Part shown: positions 8,682 through 18,421 of the stretch, one piece after another
How positions within the stretch are numbered: the first letter of the stretch is position 1
How the letters are laid out: each line of letters starts with the position of its first letter
Made by a program: the position numbers and the translations under genes
Origin: SLSG01 sp041690235
Lineage (GTDB): Bacteria > Bacteroidota > Bacteroidia > Bacteroidales > UBA7960
Assembly (NCBI GenBank): GCA_041690235.1
Contig: JAWLHS010000001.1
Span: 1 to 64,000, forward strand
Reading direction: 5' to 3'
DNA length: 64,000 nt
Notes under the pieces: model-generated
What the model saw: the letters and a program-made list of their open reading frames with translations, nothing else
The model's database searches: none
Told to the model about the DNA's origin: nothing

Positions 8682-10040
8682 ATGAATATTGCACACATCA
8701 TACCCGGTTCAGGCGGAAGCTTTTATTGCGGCAACTGCCTGCGCGACAGCAAACTCTTTGAAGCCATGCGGGCCCAGGGCCACAACGCCATCAAAATCCC
8801 CATGTACCTGCCCCTGTTCTCGCAAGATACGACCAATGGCATGACCCCGGTGTTTTACGGGGCCATCAGCATCTATTTGAAGCAACTGTATCCCGTGTTC
8901 CGGCATGCCCCCAAATGGTTCGACCGGCTCCTCAACGCAAAATTCATGCTCCGGTTCGCCGCAAGCCAGGCCAATTCAACGAGGGCCAGGGGACTGGAAG
9001 ACATGACCGTGTCCATGCTCATGGGTGAACATGGGAAGCAGAAAGGGGAACTCGAAAAAATGGTTCACTGGCTCGAAACACACTATAAGGCCGATGTCAT
9101 ACACATCTCAAATGCGTTGCTGCTCGGACTGGCCCATAAGCTGAAGGAGCACCTCAGGGTGCCGGTAATCTGCTCCCTGCAGGACGAAGATACCTGGGTT
9201 GACGGGATGGAACCCGAATTTGCAGAAAAAGCCTGGGAACTGATGGCAGAGAAGTCGCGCGACATCGATCTGTTTGTTTCGGTAAGCCACTACTATACCG
9301 AGTTCATGAAACATAAACTCCGTCTGCCGGAAGAAAAGATCACCACCCTTCACCTGGGCGTTGACCCATCCGACTATCATTACATCAATGCCGCCGACAA
9401 AAGCCGGACCATCGGGTTCCTGTCGAGACTGTGCCGGGAGAACGGACTGGACATCCTGGTGGACGCCTTTGTCCTTTTAAGGAAACAGCCGGCTTACGAA
9501 GATGTGAAGTTGTTGCTAACCGGGGGACAAACAGCGGATGACAATGCCTTTATCAAAGAGCAAAAAAAGAAGTTACAACAAGCCGGCCTGGAAAAGGCGG
9601 TGGAATTCATTCACGACTTTGACCAGGCCACCCGGAAAGACTTCTTCGACCGGGTCATGCTGCTTTCGGTTCCGGTACGCCACGGGGAAGCGTTTGGGAT
9701 TTACCTTACCGAGGCCATGGCAGCAGGCATTCCAATCGTTCAACCCGCCCTGGGCGCTTTCCCCGAAATCGTAGAAAAATCAGGCGGTGGAATGGTTTAT
9801 TCCGAAAATACCCCTGAACAACTGGCCGGAGCCCTCGAAGCATTATTCTCGGATAAAGAAAAAAGGCGGCAGTTAAGCCAAAAGGCAAGACAAAGCATCG
9901 AAAAGAAGTTCAATGTCCACAATCTGACCAGGGAAATGACCGCTTTGTACCAACAGGCCATTGATCATAATGCCGGCAAAACCCGTAAAACAGAATCTTA
10001 TGCAAATCCAGGTAAAAAACCTGTACAAGACTTATCGTAA
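8682..10040 (+). CDS. Glycosyltransferase, GT4 family
   Basis: This predicted GT-B glycosyltransferase of 452 residues should transfer a sugar from a nucleotide-sugar donor; acceptor unknown. The N terminus MNIAHIIPGSGGSFYCGNC has the glycine-rich acceptor-side loop, and the C-terminal half has the GT4 donor-site pattern HGEAFGIYLTEAMAAGIPIV with the two conserved glutamates, followed by GAFPEIVEKSGGGMVY. An in-frame ATG at 8640 would start inside the repeat block, so 8682 is preferred, right at the Rossmann strand. The 3' end overlaps the ABC ATPase gene by 41 bp, which implies translational coupling. This suggests its product or target is linked to the transporter, perhaps a surface glycolipid or lipoprotein, but that is inference. 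Confidence 0.85.
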   Translation: MNIAHIIPGSGGSFYCGNCLRDSKLFEAMRAQGHNAIKIPMYLPLFSQDTTNGMTPVFYGAISIYLKQLYPVFRHAPKWFDRLLNAKFMLRFAASQANSTRARGLEDMTVSMLMGEHGKQKGELEKMVHWLETHYKADVIHISNALLLGLAHKLKEHLRVPVICSLQDEDTWVDGMEPEFAEKAWELMAEKSRDIDLFVSVSHYYTEFMKHKLRLPEEKITTLHLGVDPSDYHYINAADKSRTIGFLSRLCRENGLDILVDAFVLLRKQPAYEDVKLLLTGGQTADDNAFIKEQKKKLQQAGLEKAVEFIHDFDQATRKDFFDRVMLLSVPVRHGEAFGIYLTEAMAAGIPIVQPALGAFPEIVEKSGGGMVYSENTPEQLAGALEALFSDKEKRRQLSQKARQSIEKKFNVHNLTREMTALYQQAIDHNAGKTRKTESYANPGKKPVQDLS

Positions 10041-10683
10041 CACCCTTGGGGGCATTGAGCGTGAGGTCCTGCGGGGCCTCAATCTCCAGGTGGGCAGCGG
10101 AGAAAAAATCGCAGTTACGGGTCCTTCGGGCAGTGGCAAAACCACCCTGCTGAACCTGATCGGCACCCTTGATAAACCAGACAAGGGAGAAATTCACATC
10201 GGAAACCTATCATTGTCGGATATGAAAGCCGACCAGATCCTCTCCTTTCGGAACAGAACCGCAGGCTTTGTCTTCCAGCTGCACCACCTGTTGCCACAGT
10301 GCACCCTGCTCGAAAATGTTTTGCTTCCCACCCTGCCATTAAAAGGCGACAAGACCGGCTTCAATGACAGGGCGAAAGACCTGCTGAAACTGATGGGCAT
10401 CTGGGAGCAACGAGACAACAAGCCCGGAGAGTTGTCGGGTGGCGAATGCCAGCGGGCCGCTGTGGCCAGGGCGCTGATCAACCAGCCCAGGATTTTGTTG
10501 GCCGATGAACCCACCGGGTCGCTGGATGCCAAAAACGCGGACCTGCTGATCGACCTGCTCTCCAGCATCAATAAAGAAATGGGCATCACCCTGCTGATCG
10601 CAACCCATGCAAAGAGCGTCTCCTCCAGGATGGATCTGGTTTACGGGATCACGGAAGGAAAGCTGGCGTTGCAAAAGGCCTGA
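10000..10683 (+). CDS. ABC transporter ATP-binding protein, LolD/MacB type
   Basis: The 227-residue protein is an ABC ATPase of the LolD/MacB/FtsE group, driving a mechanotransmission-type permease. Walker A is GPSGSGKTTLLN (about residues 39-50), the Q-loop lies in FVFQLHHLLPQC, the signature is LSGGECQRAAVARAL, and Walker B is ILLADEPTGSLD, followed by the switch histidine in IATH. The start at 10000 puts MQIQVKNLYKTYRN at the N terminus as in family members; the ATG at 9970 is a longer alternative. It overlaps the glycosyltransferase by 41 bp and lies 89 bp before its likely permease partner at 10773. Confidence 0.93.
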   Translation: MQIQVKNLYKTYRNTLGGIEREVLRGLNLQVGSGEKIAVTGPSGSGKTTLLNLIGTLDKPDKGEIHIGNLSLSDMKADQILSFRNRTAGFVFQLHHLLPQCTLLENVLLPTLPLKGDKTGFNDRAKDLLKLMGIWEQRDNKPGELSGGECQRAAVARALINQPRILLADEPTGSLDAKNADLLIDLLSSINKEMGITLLIATHAKSVSSRMDLVYGITEGKLALQKA

Positions 10684-10772
10684 ACCGGCCCCCTTTTAAG
10701 GCGGCAGTCAGCGGCAATACCCGGCGCTTCTGCAACCTGCTGAATGACCTTGGAACAAATAAGATTTCAATA

Positions 10773-13700
10773 ATGACATTGTTTCGGCTTATCATCCGCA
10801 CACTGAAGCATTACCTCGGCACCAACCTGGCCACCGCGGCAGGGATCGCCATTTCCACGGCGGTCATTTGCGGGGCACTGATCATTGGCGACTCCCTCAG
10901 AAAAAGCCTCTTGCACGTGGTGGATGTCCGCCTGGGCCAAATCACCCACACCATTACGGCCGGGGAACGCATGTTCACCCGTGGTTTTGCCGAAAACCTG
11001 GATGATATCGGCGGACTGGCGGCTGCTCCCGCCCTGAAAAGCGAGGCCGTGGTGACGGTTCAGGGGAACGATCAGCGCGTCAGCAAGGTACAGGCATGGG
11101 GGGTGGACAGTCGGTTCGGGATGGTACTTGGGGCCCCGGACGAATATTTTGAGATGGGCCCGGGGGAGGCCATCATTAGCCTGAACCTGGCCACGCGTCT
11201 GGGACTAGAACCCGGTGATTTCTTTCTGATGCGGATCCGCCAAACCGGACCCATCCCCGCCAATACCCCATTCGTTTCGGAGGGGGACCAAACCATCTCA
11301 CGAAGGGTAAAGGTTAAAGCCATTGCCGGCAGGGAGGATTTTGGTCATTTCAGCCTCCGCCCATCACAATCGGCCCCCCTGAATCTATTTGTGGATCTCG
11401 AATGGCTGAACGAAGTGATGAACCTGGAAAACATGGCCAATCTGGTGGCATTGGATGCCGGGACTGCAATGATGAGCTCCCGCATTACGGAATTGGTCCG
11501 GCAATCCTGGCAGCCCGAAGACGGCCATATGAAACTGGAATATCAGGCGTCCGGCAGCTGGAGGCTGACCTCTGAAAGGGTTTTTTTTGAAAACTACCTG
11601 GCTGACAGGATTGAGGCGCTCTTCCCTGAATCGGAATTCTCTCTGACCTATTTTGTAAACGAACTGGAGCACCGTGATCGTGTAACGCCCTATTCCTTTG
11701 TTGCTGCAGTGGACCGGACCGGCCACCCCCTGCTCGCCCCAAATGAAACCCTGATCAACCAGTGGCTGGCCGATGACCTCATGGCAAAAACAGGCGACAC
11801 CCTGCGAATGCGCTATTTTGAGGTCGGCCCCCTGAGGGAATTAAAAGAAAAGGAAGCTGTTTTCATTGTGAAAGGCATTCTTCCTATGGACCAGGCTGAA
11901 GCCGACGGTTATCTGATGCCGGATCTTCCCGGACTCTCCGGTGCAGGAAGCTGCAGTGACTGGGATACAGGCATCCCCATCAACCTGGATGCCATCCGCC
12001 CAAAGGATGAGCATTACTGGGAGGTTTATAAAGGCGCTCCTAAAGCCTATATTTCCCTGGACAGGGGAAGGTCCCTCTGGGAAAACCGCTTTGGAAACCT
12101 TACCAATGTCATGATCCCAGGCAGTCCATCGGATGGCCCGCAGATAAAGGAAAGGCTCGGCCAACACATCGACCCTTTCAGGCTGGAGTTCCAGGTTAAT
12201 CCCGTAAGAGAGCAGGGACTGGAAGCAGCGAGGGGCGGGGTCGATTTCGGGCAATTGTTTGCCGGACTGGGCATGTTTATCATTCTTGCCGGACTCCTCC
12301 TGACGGTGCTATTGTTGAATTTCAGTCTGGAAAAGAGAAAAACCCAGTTGCAGTTGATGGCCTCCCTGGGCTTCCCGGAAAAGCTGATCAGGAAAATCCT
12401 GGTAACAGAGGCATTGGCTGTAGCAGTCCTTGGAGCCCTTGCCGGATTGGCTGTATCCATAGCATACAGCAGGCTGGTGTTTATGGGATTAAACCGGATA
12501 TGGCATGACATTGTCAGGACGGATGTGTTGCAGCTGTATTACAACCCCTGGATGCTGGTCGCCGGACTTATTGCGGGCATCTCGCTTGGAATGGGTGTGG
12601 TCCTGTTCGGCATTCGAAGCATGCTGAAAAAAAACATCAGGAAAACGGAAACCGGTTCTCAAAAACGGCCTTCCCGGAAACCGGGACGGCAGCTCCCGGT
12701 CTGGTTGTCCGCCGCATTCCCGGCCACTTCTCTGCTGCTGGCGGGTTATCTGGGAGCCACTTCACAATTTACACAGGTTTTGGCTTGGTTTCTCGCAGGA
12801 GGAATTCTATTGATCGGACTCCTCTTGCTGGCACACACATATTTATATCTTCCGATGCGGGTGTCCTCGGAAACATTAAACCTAAACCGGTTGAGCCGAA
12901 AAAATATCAGGAGAAACCCGGCCCGCAGTTTTACCATCATCGCCCTGCTGGCCCTGGGCAGCTTCGTTATCGTAGTCACGGCCGCCAACCGAAAAGACCT
13001 GTCTACAGACGCGCTTGCCCCCACGGGCGGAACAGGTGGCTTTCTGTTCATGGCAGAAACCACCGCACCAGTCTTGAGAAACCTTAACGGGAACGATACC
13101 AGGCTGGAGCTCGGCATCCCCGAAGCGGCCTCCTTCGTGCAGTTCTTATCGGTCTATGACGACGATGCCTCCTGCCTGAATCTGAACCGGGTCGAGAACC
13201 CCCGCATCCTGGCCACCGACCCGGAACAACTTTTGGGCAGGTTCTCCTTCAAGGCCGTGCATCCCCGGGCAAACAAACAGGAGCCATGGGGCTCGCTGAA
13301 CGCCGATCTGAACGGAGTGATCCCGGCCATTGCCGACCAAAGCGTGATCCAGTGGGGCCTGGGGAAAAAACTGGGAGACACCCTGACTTACATCAATGCC
13401 CGTGGTCATGAGGTGAGGCTTTTGCTGATCGGCGGACTGGCCAATTCGGTGTTTCAGGGAAATGTCATCATTTCATCGGCGAATTTCCTGGAGCATTTCC
13501 CCTCATCGGGGGGGTCCGATGTTTTTCTGGTAGAAGCCCCTGCCCCGGAGGAGGCTGCTCTTCTCCAGGAGCTCGGTTTCATATTCCGGGACCATGGCTG
13601 GGAAATGCGCAGTGCCCGGGACAAGCTGGCAGCGTTCAATAGCGTGGAAAACACCTACCTTGGCATCTTTTTTCTCATGGGGGCCTTTGGCATGTTGCTG

Positions 13701-14036
13701 GGGACCGTCGGACTGGCCATTATTCTGGCAAAAAGCATGCTTGAACGGCGCAGCGAAACAGCCCTGCTCAGGGCCCTTGGCTACCCTTTTCGAACCCTGG
13801 TGCGGCTTTTTTCATCCGAATACTTCATTTTGTTTATTGCCGGGATGCTGGCAGGAACCCTGGCCGCCATCCTCGCAACCCTCCCCACCTTCCTGGAAGG
13901 CAGTCAAAATATTCCCCTGGGTTTTCTGGCCCTGGTTCTTGGGGTTCTTTTCCTGAACGGAGCGGCCTGGATTCTGATCATTCCCGCCGCAATGATCAAA
14001 AAAATGTTGCTGACCGAAGCCCTTCGCAATGAGTAA
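10773..14036 (+). CDS. Large FtsX-family ABC transporter permease
   Basis: At 1087 residues this is much longer than LolC/E or MacB permeases and has two FtsX-type blocks. A first membrane helix (about 14-35) leads into a large extracytoplasmic domain. Helices around 490-650 form the first FtsX block (ILAGLLLTVLLLNFSLEKRKTQ, MASLGFPEKLIRK). A pair of helices near 645-700 precedes a second extracytoplasmic domain, and C-terminal helices (about 960-1080) carry the second block with the coupling-type sequence ETALLRALGYPFRTLVRLF. It pairs with the ATPase just upstream and probably moves lipids or lipoproteins or transmits force across the inner membrane. Substrate cannot be told from sequence. 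Confidence 0.88.
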   Translation: MTLFRLIIRTLKHYLGTNLATAAGIAISTAVICGALIIGDSLRKSLLHVVDVRLGQITHTITAGERMFTRGFAENLDDIGGLAAAPALKSEAVVTVQGNDQRVSKVQAWGVDSRFGMVLGAPDEYFEMGPGEAIISLNLATRLGLEPGDFFLMRIRQTGPIPANTPFVSEGDQTISRRVKVKAIAGREDFGHFSLRPSQSAPLNLFVDLEWLNEVMNLENMANLVALDAGTAMMSSRITELVRQSWQPEDGHMKLEYQASGSWRLTSERVFFENYLADRIEALFPESEFSLTYFVNELEHRDRVTPYSFVAAVDRTGHPLLAPNETLINQWLADDLMAKTGDTLRMRYFEVGPLRELKEKEAVFIVKGILPMDQAEADGYLMPDLPGLSGAGSCSDWDTGIPINLDAIRPKDEHYWEVYKGAPKAYISLDRGRSLWENRFGNLTNVMIPGSPSDGPQIKERLGQHIDPFRLEFQVNPVREQGLEAARGGVDFGQLFAGLGMFIILAGLLLTVLLLNFSLEKRKTQLQLMASLGFPEKLIRKILVTEALAVAVLGALAGLAVSIAYSRLVFMGLNRIWHDIVRTDVLQLYYNPWMLVAGLIAGISLGMGVVLFGIRSMLKKNIRKTETGSQKRPSRKPGRQLPVWLSAAFPATSLLLAGYLGATSQFTQVLAWFLAGGILLIGLLLLAHTYLYLPMRVSSETLNLNRLSRKNIRRNPARSFTIIALLALGSFVIVVTAANRKDLSTDALAPTGGTGGFLFMAETTAPVLRNLNGNDTRLELGIPEAASFVQFLSVYDDDASCLNLNRVENPRILATDPEQLLGRFSFKAVHPRANKQEPWGSLNADLNGVIPAIADQSVIQWGLGKKLGDTLTYINARGHEVRLLLIGGLANSVFQGNVIISSANFLEHFPSSGGSDVFLVEAPAPEEAALLQELGFIFRDHGWEMRSARDKLAAFNSVENTYLGIFFLMGAFGMLLGTVGLAIILAKSMLERRSETALLRALGYPFRTLVRLFSSEYFILFIAGMLAGTLAAILATLPTFLEGSQNIPLGFLALVLGVLFLNGAAWILIIPAAMIKKMLLTEALRNE

Positions 14037-14152
14037 TCTGCAACATGGCCTGGCCTGAAAAAGAACCGGTTTGATAAGCGTCATGGTTCATTGCAACTAT
14101 TTCAATATTTAGTTACCTTGCAAGGAGTTATGGTATTGAGAAACATCTTCAG

Positions 14153-15652
14153 ATGATACAGGATTTCATACTGAATATTGCCCTGCTGCTCATTCTTGCA
14201 TTCGTCTATGGGGTTTTTGCGTATTTGCCGGGGCAAAGCCGCCTGGTCAACCGGTCACTACTCGGCCTTTGGTTCGGGCTAATCGCCGTGGCGGGAATGT
14301 TGATGCCCTTTGTTTATTCCGAGGGGGCGATTTTTGACGGACGGTCGGTGATTCTTGCCCTTGCCGGGTTGTATGGCGGCTGGTTACCCGCTTTGATTTC
14401 TGCCGTGATCGCCGGTTCCTACAGAATCTTCCTGGGCGGGGCCGGGATGTGGGCCGGCCTGGCAACCATTGTTTTTTGCTCCATGGCGGGACTGTTTTTC
14501 AGGTGGCGGTATGCCAACCAGCCGGAACGGATTGATTTGCTTTCCCTTTACGGAATCGGTGTGCTTGTGCACTTGATCATGCTTGCCTGCCAGTTGCTGT
14601 TCCCATGGCCCACCGGCCTGGCCATCATCAGCCGTATCTGGCTGCCGGTGATGCTGCTGTTCCCGCTTGCATTCGTAATCATAGGCCAGACCCTGGGCGG
14701 TATCGGCAGACGCATCAAGGCCGAACAGGAAACGCGTGAGGCAGAATCCCGCTACAGGGCCTTGTTCAACAGCATCAGGGATGCCATCCTGGTGGCCGAT
14801 ACCAGACGGTTTATTACGCATTGCAATCCGGCATTTACTGATTTGTTCGGCTATACACTCCAGGAGATCAGGGGCAAAAAAACCCTCACCATCTACAAAA
14901 ACGAAGATCAATTCAGGGCGTTGGGACAGGCCATCACGGAAGAAGACGGGGCCAGGCCGATCCTCCACACCGTGGATTATCAGAAAAAGGACGGGACGGT
15001 GTTCCCCGGGGAAACCGCCGTGTTTTTGCAAAAAGACAGCGCAGGGAAGGTTTCAGGGTTTATCGGGCTGATCAGGGATGTTTCGGACAGGATGCTGGCA
15101 GAGACCACCATGCGGATTAGCGAGAAGAAGTACCGGATGGCCTTTAAAACCATTCCGGATGCCCTCTCCATCAATCGCTTATCCGACGGATTGTTCATTG
15201 AAATCAACGAAAGTTTTACCCGAACAATCGGCTATGCGCCCGAAGAGATCATTGGAAAAACAGCAGGCGAAGTCGAGATATGGGCCGACCCGTCCGACAG
15301 GAACAAGCTGGTCGACGGCTTGAAAAAGCATGGGCACGTGGAAGGTTTGGAAGCAAGGTTCCGCATGAAAGACGGGAAGATTGTCCACGGCTTGATGTCA
15401 GCGGCCTTCATCAGCCTGAACGGCGAGCTCCACATCCTGTCCATTACAAGGGACCACTCAGAGCGAAAACGGGCCGAAATGGAATTGCGGAAGCTAAAGG
15501 ATGAGCTGGAACAAAAGGTGGATGAAAAGACCAGTGAATTGCAGGAAAGGGTCAGGGAGCTGGAGCGCTTTCGCCAAGCGACCATCGACCGTGAGCTCCG
15601 GATAAAGGAACTGCGTGATGAAATTAAAAGGCTGAAAGGGAACAAGCAATGA
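14153..15652 (+). CDS. LytS-type membrane sensor with two PAS domains, no kinase
   Basis: The 499-residue protein has an N-terminal multi-helix membrane domain (about residues 5-180) of the 5TMR-LYT type found in LytS sensors (LALAGLYGGWLPALISAVIAG and nearby). Two PAS domains follow (about 195-315 and 325-440; YRALFNSIRDAILVADTRR opens the first). The chain ends with a coiled coil, ELEQKVDEKTSELQERVREL, and an ERFRQATIDRELRIKELRDEI tail seen at the natural C terminus of other PAS proteins. There is no HisKA or HATPase domain. Its stop overlaps the next start by four bases (ATGA at 15649-15652), so it is translationally coupled to a full histidine kinase and probably works with it. Confidence 0.85.
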   Translation: MIQDFILNIALLLILAFVYGVFAYLPGQSRLVNRSLLGLWFGLIAVAGMLMPFVYSEGAIFDGRSVILALAGLYGGWLPALISAVIAGSYRIFLGGAGMWAGLATIVFCSMAGLFFRWRYANQPERIDLLSLYGIGVLVHLIMLACQLLFPWPTGLAIISRIWLPVMLLFPLAFVIIGQTLGGIGRRIKAEQETREAESRYRALFNSIRDAILVADTRRFITHCNPAFTDLFGYTLQEIRGKKTLTIYKNEDQFRALGQAITEEDGARPILHTVDYQKKDGTVFPGETAVFLQKDSAGKVSGFIGLIRDVSDRMLAETTMRISEKKYRMAFKTIPDALSINRLSDGLFIEINESFTRTIGYAPEEIIGKTAGEVEIWADPSDRNKLVDGLKKHGHVEGLEARFRMKDGKIVHGLMSAAFISLNGELHILSITRDHSERKRAEMELRKLKDELEQKVDEKTSELQERVRELERFRQATIDRELRIKELRDEIKRLKGNKQ

Positions 15653-17910
15653 AACGGATGGGTAAAGAATATGTGCCGCTGCTTGTTCTGTTGTGCCTTT
15701 GGGGTGGAAGACTAAGCGGGGCCGGAAATGCGGATTCCCTGTATTCTCACAGGCAATTCATCACCATTGCCTCCGAGCCGGATTATCCCCCTTATTGTAT
15801 TGTGGACGAAAACGGGATGGCCGACGGGTTTTCCATTGACCTGTTTAAAGCAGCGGCCGGGGCCGTCGGATTGGATGTCCGGATTAAGATCGGCCTGTGG
15901 GACATCATCCGGCAGGATCTGGCAGCAGGCCGGATCGATGCATTGCCCCTGGTTGGCAGAACGCCTGAACGGGAAGCCCTCTATGACTTTACCCTGCCTT
16001 ATCTTTCACTGCACGGGGCCGTATTTGCGCGCAAAGGACGCACGGACATCCGTTCGGTCAGTGACCTGAGGGACAAGGAAGTGGTGGTCATGAAGGGAGA
16101 CAATGCGGAGGAGTTCCTCCTGCGTGAAAACATCACCGATCATATGATTACCACCCACACTTTTGAGGAGGCCTTCAGAAAGCTTGCAGCGGGAGAGCAC
16201 GACGCCGTGGTCACCCAACGGATCACCGGTCTGCGGCTTCTTGAAAACATGGGCATCAGGTCGGTCGAACCCCTGGATATCCGTCTTCCGGCCTTTCGCC
16301 AGGATTTTTGCTTTGCGGTGCAGAAAGGTGACACCACGCTACTTAACCTGTTAAACGAAGGGCTTTCTGTTGTGATCGCAGATGGCACTTTTGATGAGAT
16401 CCGCCTGAAATGGTTCGGTCCCGCCATCAAGGAGGAGCTTGACCTGCGCGACATGATACGGATTGCCCTGACATTCATCCTCCCGTTTCTCGTCGTTTTC
16501 TCCATTGCCGCCGTGGTTTTTCTCCGCCGTGAGGTCCGACGAAAAACAAGGCGCCTGAACACCGAGGTTTCGGAACATAAAAAAACACTGCAAAGCCTCC
16601 GCAAACAGCAATTGCTCCTGGAAGAAAGCAGGGGACAGCTCCAATTGATTCTGAACTCCACGGCTGAAGGCATATTCGGAGTGGACAGCAATGGGAAATG
16701 CATATTCTGCAATGAGGCCAGCCTGCGCATCCTCGGGTATGACAACGACACAGAACTGATCGGCAAGGACATGCATCGCCTGATCCATCACAGCAGGGAA
16801 GACAAGACCCCTTATCCGGCTGAGAATTGTCCCGTTGCCCGGGCTTTCCTCCATGGGGAGGAAGTCCATGTGGAAGAGGATGTTTTCTGGCGCTCCGACA
16901 ACACCCCTGTTCCGGTCGATTACTGGTCCTATCCCATCCGTAAGGACAAGCGGGTGGAGGGCTCCGTCACGACCTTTTTCGACATCACCGACAGAAGGAA
17001 ACTTGTTTCCGAACTCCGCGGGGCCGAGAAAGAATTGAGGGCCCTGGCCGATAACCTGGAAAAAAAGGTGAACGAGCGAACCGCAGAACTGGAGGGAAAG
17101 GTGCGGGAACTCGACAAAAGCCAGAAAGCCATGCTTTATATGGTAGAGGACTTGAACGAGCTTACCCGGGAGCTGAGGACTGAACAGGAGAAGCTGGAAT
17201 ATTCCAACAAGGAGCTGGAGTCATTTTCCTATTCTGTCTCGCATGACCTTCGCGCCCCCCTAAGGGCCATTGACGGTTTTTCGAAGTTTTTGCTGGAAGA
17301 TTACAGCGAGCGGCTCGATGCGGAAGGACAACGGCTCTTGAAAGTAATCAAAGAAAATGCCCGCAAAATGGACAAACTGATCTCCGACCTGCTGAGTTTA
17401 TCTCGCCTGTCCAGGACTGAAGTCCGGTTGACCAGGGTGGACATGCGGCAATTGGCCGCATCGGTATTCAACGAACAAACCATGGCAGATGCCGGTGAAT
17501 CATTTAACCTGACCCTGGGCGACTTGCCCGTCGTATTGGCTGATCCTGCCTTAATGAAACAGGTCTGGGAAAACCTGATAAGCAATGCAATCAAATACAG
17601 CTCAAAATCCAGAACAAAAAAAATTGAGATTGCTTGTGTGGAAAACGATGAAACCTTCCAATTTTCCATCAGGGACTACGGGGCCGGATTCGAAAAGAAA
17701 TACAAGAACAAACTGTTCGGGGTTTTTCAAAGACTTCATAAAGCAGCGGATTATCCGGGAACAGGCATCGGGCTTTCCATTGTCCAACGGATCATTGCCC
17801 GCCACGGCGGAGAAGTCTGGGCCGAGGGAGACGTTAACAAGGGCGCTGTTTTCGGTTTTTCCCTGCCCAAAAAAGCGGAAGAAACCCAGCCCGGAACCCA
17901 TCCGATCTAA
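15649..17910 (+). CDS. Histidine kinase with periplasmic solute-binding domain and PAS
   Basis: The 753-residue sensor kinase begins with a signal peptide, then a periplasmic family-3 solute-binding domain (about 37-262; ITIASEPDYPPYCIVDENG is the typical first strand). It then has a membrane helix (about 272-295), a PAS domain (about 335-450), a long coiled coil and a HisKA domain with the phosphoacceptor H532 in SVSHDLRAPLRAIDGF. The HATPase block at the end shows ENLISNAIKYSSKS and GTGIGLSIVQRIIARHGG. The binding domain resembles those for polar amino acids, so a small-molecule ligand is likely. The kinase half is phytochrome/Rcp-type, which fits the single-domain receiver 39 bp downstream. 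It is coupled to the preceding gene by an ATGA overlap. Confidence 0.92.
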   Translation: MKRMGKEYVPLLVLLCLWGGRLSGAGNADSLYSHRQFITIASEPDYPPYCIVDENGMADGFSIDLFKAAAGAVGLDVRIKIGLWDIIRQDLAAGRIDALPLVGRTPEREALYDFTLPYLSLHGAVFARKGRTDIRSVSDLRDKEVVVMKGDNAEEFLLRENITDHMITTHTFEEAFRKLAAGEHDAVVTQRITGLRLLENMGIRSVEPLDIRLPAFRQDFCFAVQKGDTTLLNLLNEGLSVVIADGTFDEIRLKWFGPAIKEELDLRDMIRIALTFILPFLVVFSIAAVVFLRREVRRKTRRLNTEVSEHKKTLQSLRKQQLLLEESRGQLQLILNSTAEGIFGVDSNGKCIFCNEASLRILGYDNDTELIGKDMHRLIHHSREDKTPYPAENCPVARAFLHGEEVHVEEDVFWRSDNTPVPVDYWSYPIRKDKRVEGSVTTFFDITDRRKLVSELRGAEKELRALADNLEKKVNERTAELEGKVRELDKSQKAMLYMVEDLNELTRELRTEQEKLEYSNKELESFSYSVSHDLRAPLRAIDGFSKFLLEDYSERLDAEGQRLLKVIKENARKMDKLISDLLSLSRLSRTEVRLTRVDMRQLAASVFNEQTMADAGESFNLTLGDLPVVLADPALMKQVWENLISNAIKYSSKSRTKKIEIACVENDETFQFSIRDYGAGFEKKYKNKLFGVFQRLHKAADYPGTGIGLSIVQRIIARHGGEVWAEGDVNKGAVFGFSLPKKAEETQPGTHPI

Positions 17911-17949
17911 AGGAAAACCATTACTTTTAGGGGTTAAAAAAAAGATTCA

Positions 17950-18399
17950 ATGGAAAACATAAGTGAGGTTGAAATCCTGATCGTTGAAGACAACCCCAAT
18001 GATGCCGAAATGGCACTCCGGGCATTGCGCAAGAACAACCTCGCCAATAAAGTCCTTGTGGTGGGCGATGGTGAAGAAGCCCTGGATTTTATTTATTGCA
18101 GGGGCGCGTATGAGAAAAAAGACCCCTGTCTTTTGCCCAAAATCATACTGCTTGACCTGAAGCTTCCGAAGGTCGACGGACTGGAAGTGTTGAGGGTAAT
18201 AAAAAACGACCCTGCAAAGAAAACAATACCAATTATCATCCTCACTTCTTCAAAGGAAGAAAAGGATATCGTAGCCAGCTATCAGCTGGGGGTAAACAGC
18301 TATATCATCAAACCGGTCGAATTTGAAAAATTCGTGGAGGCCGTCAGGGACGTCGGCCTTTACTGGTTGTTGCTGAACGAGCCACCGAAAACAGGCTGA
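17950..18399 (+). CDS. Rcp1-like single-domain response regulator
   Basis: This 149-residue protein is a stand-alone receiver domain. VEILIVEDNPNDAEMALRAL gives the acidic pocket, the phosphorylated aspartate lies in IILLDLKLPKVDGLEVL, the conserved Thr/Ser in IIILTSSKEEKD, and the lysine in SYIIKPVEFEKF. The FIYCRGAYE stretch and C-terminal extension are typical of the Rcp1 family that pairs with phytochrome-like kinases. It has no output domain, so it presumably acts by protein contact or as a phosphotransfer step. It closes the three-gene signalling cassette with 14153-17910 and converges on the acetyltransferase gene 22 bp away. Confidence 0.92.
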   Translation: MENISEVEILIVEDNPNDAEMALRALRKNNLANKVLVVGDGEEALDFIYCRGAYEKKDPCLLPKIILLDLKLPKVDGLEVLRVIKNDPAKKTIPIIILTSSKEEKDIVASYQLGVNSYIIKPVEFEKFVEAVRDVGLYWLLLNEPPKTG

Positions 18400-18421
18400 T
18401 GCCCCCCCCGGCACGCCCGTT

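Noticed and set aside
8366..8696. Two minus-strand frames inside the repeat block
   Set aside because: They encode the same sequence repeatedly because the DNA is repeated; no independent coding evidence.
14153..17910. Frameshift splitting one large sensor kinase into two genes
   Set aside because: The first protein has a natural PAS-protein C-terminal tail, and the second begins with its own signal peptide and complete solute-binding domain; the overlap is a standard ATGA.
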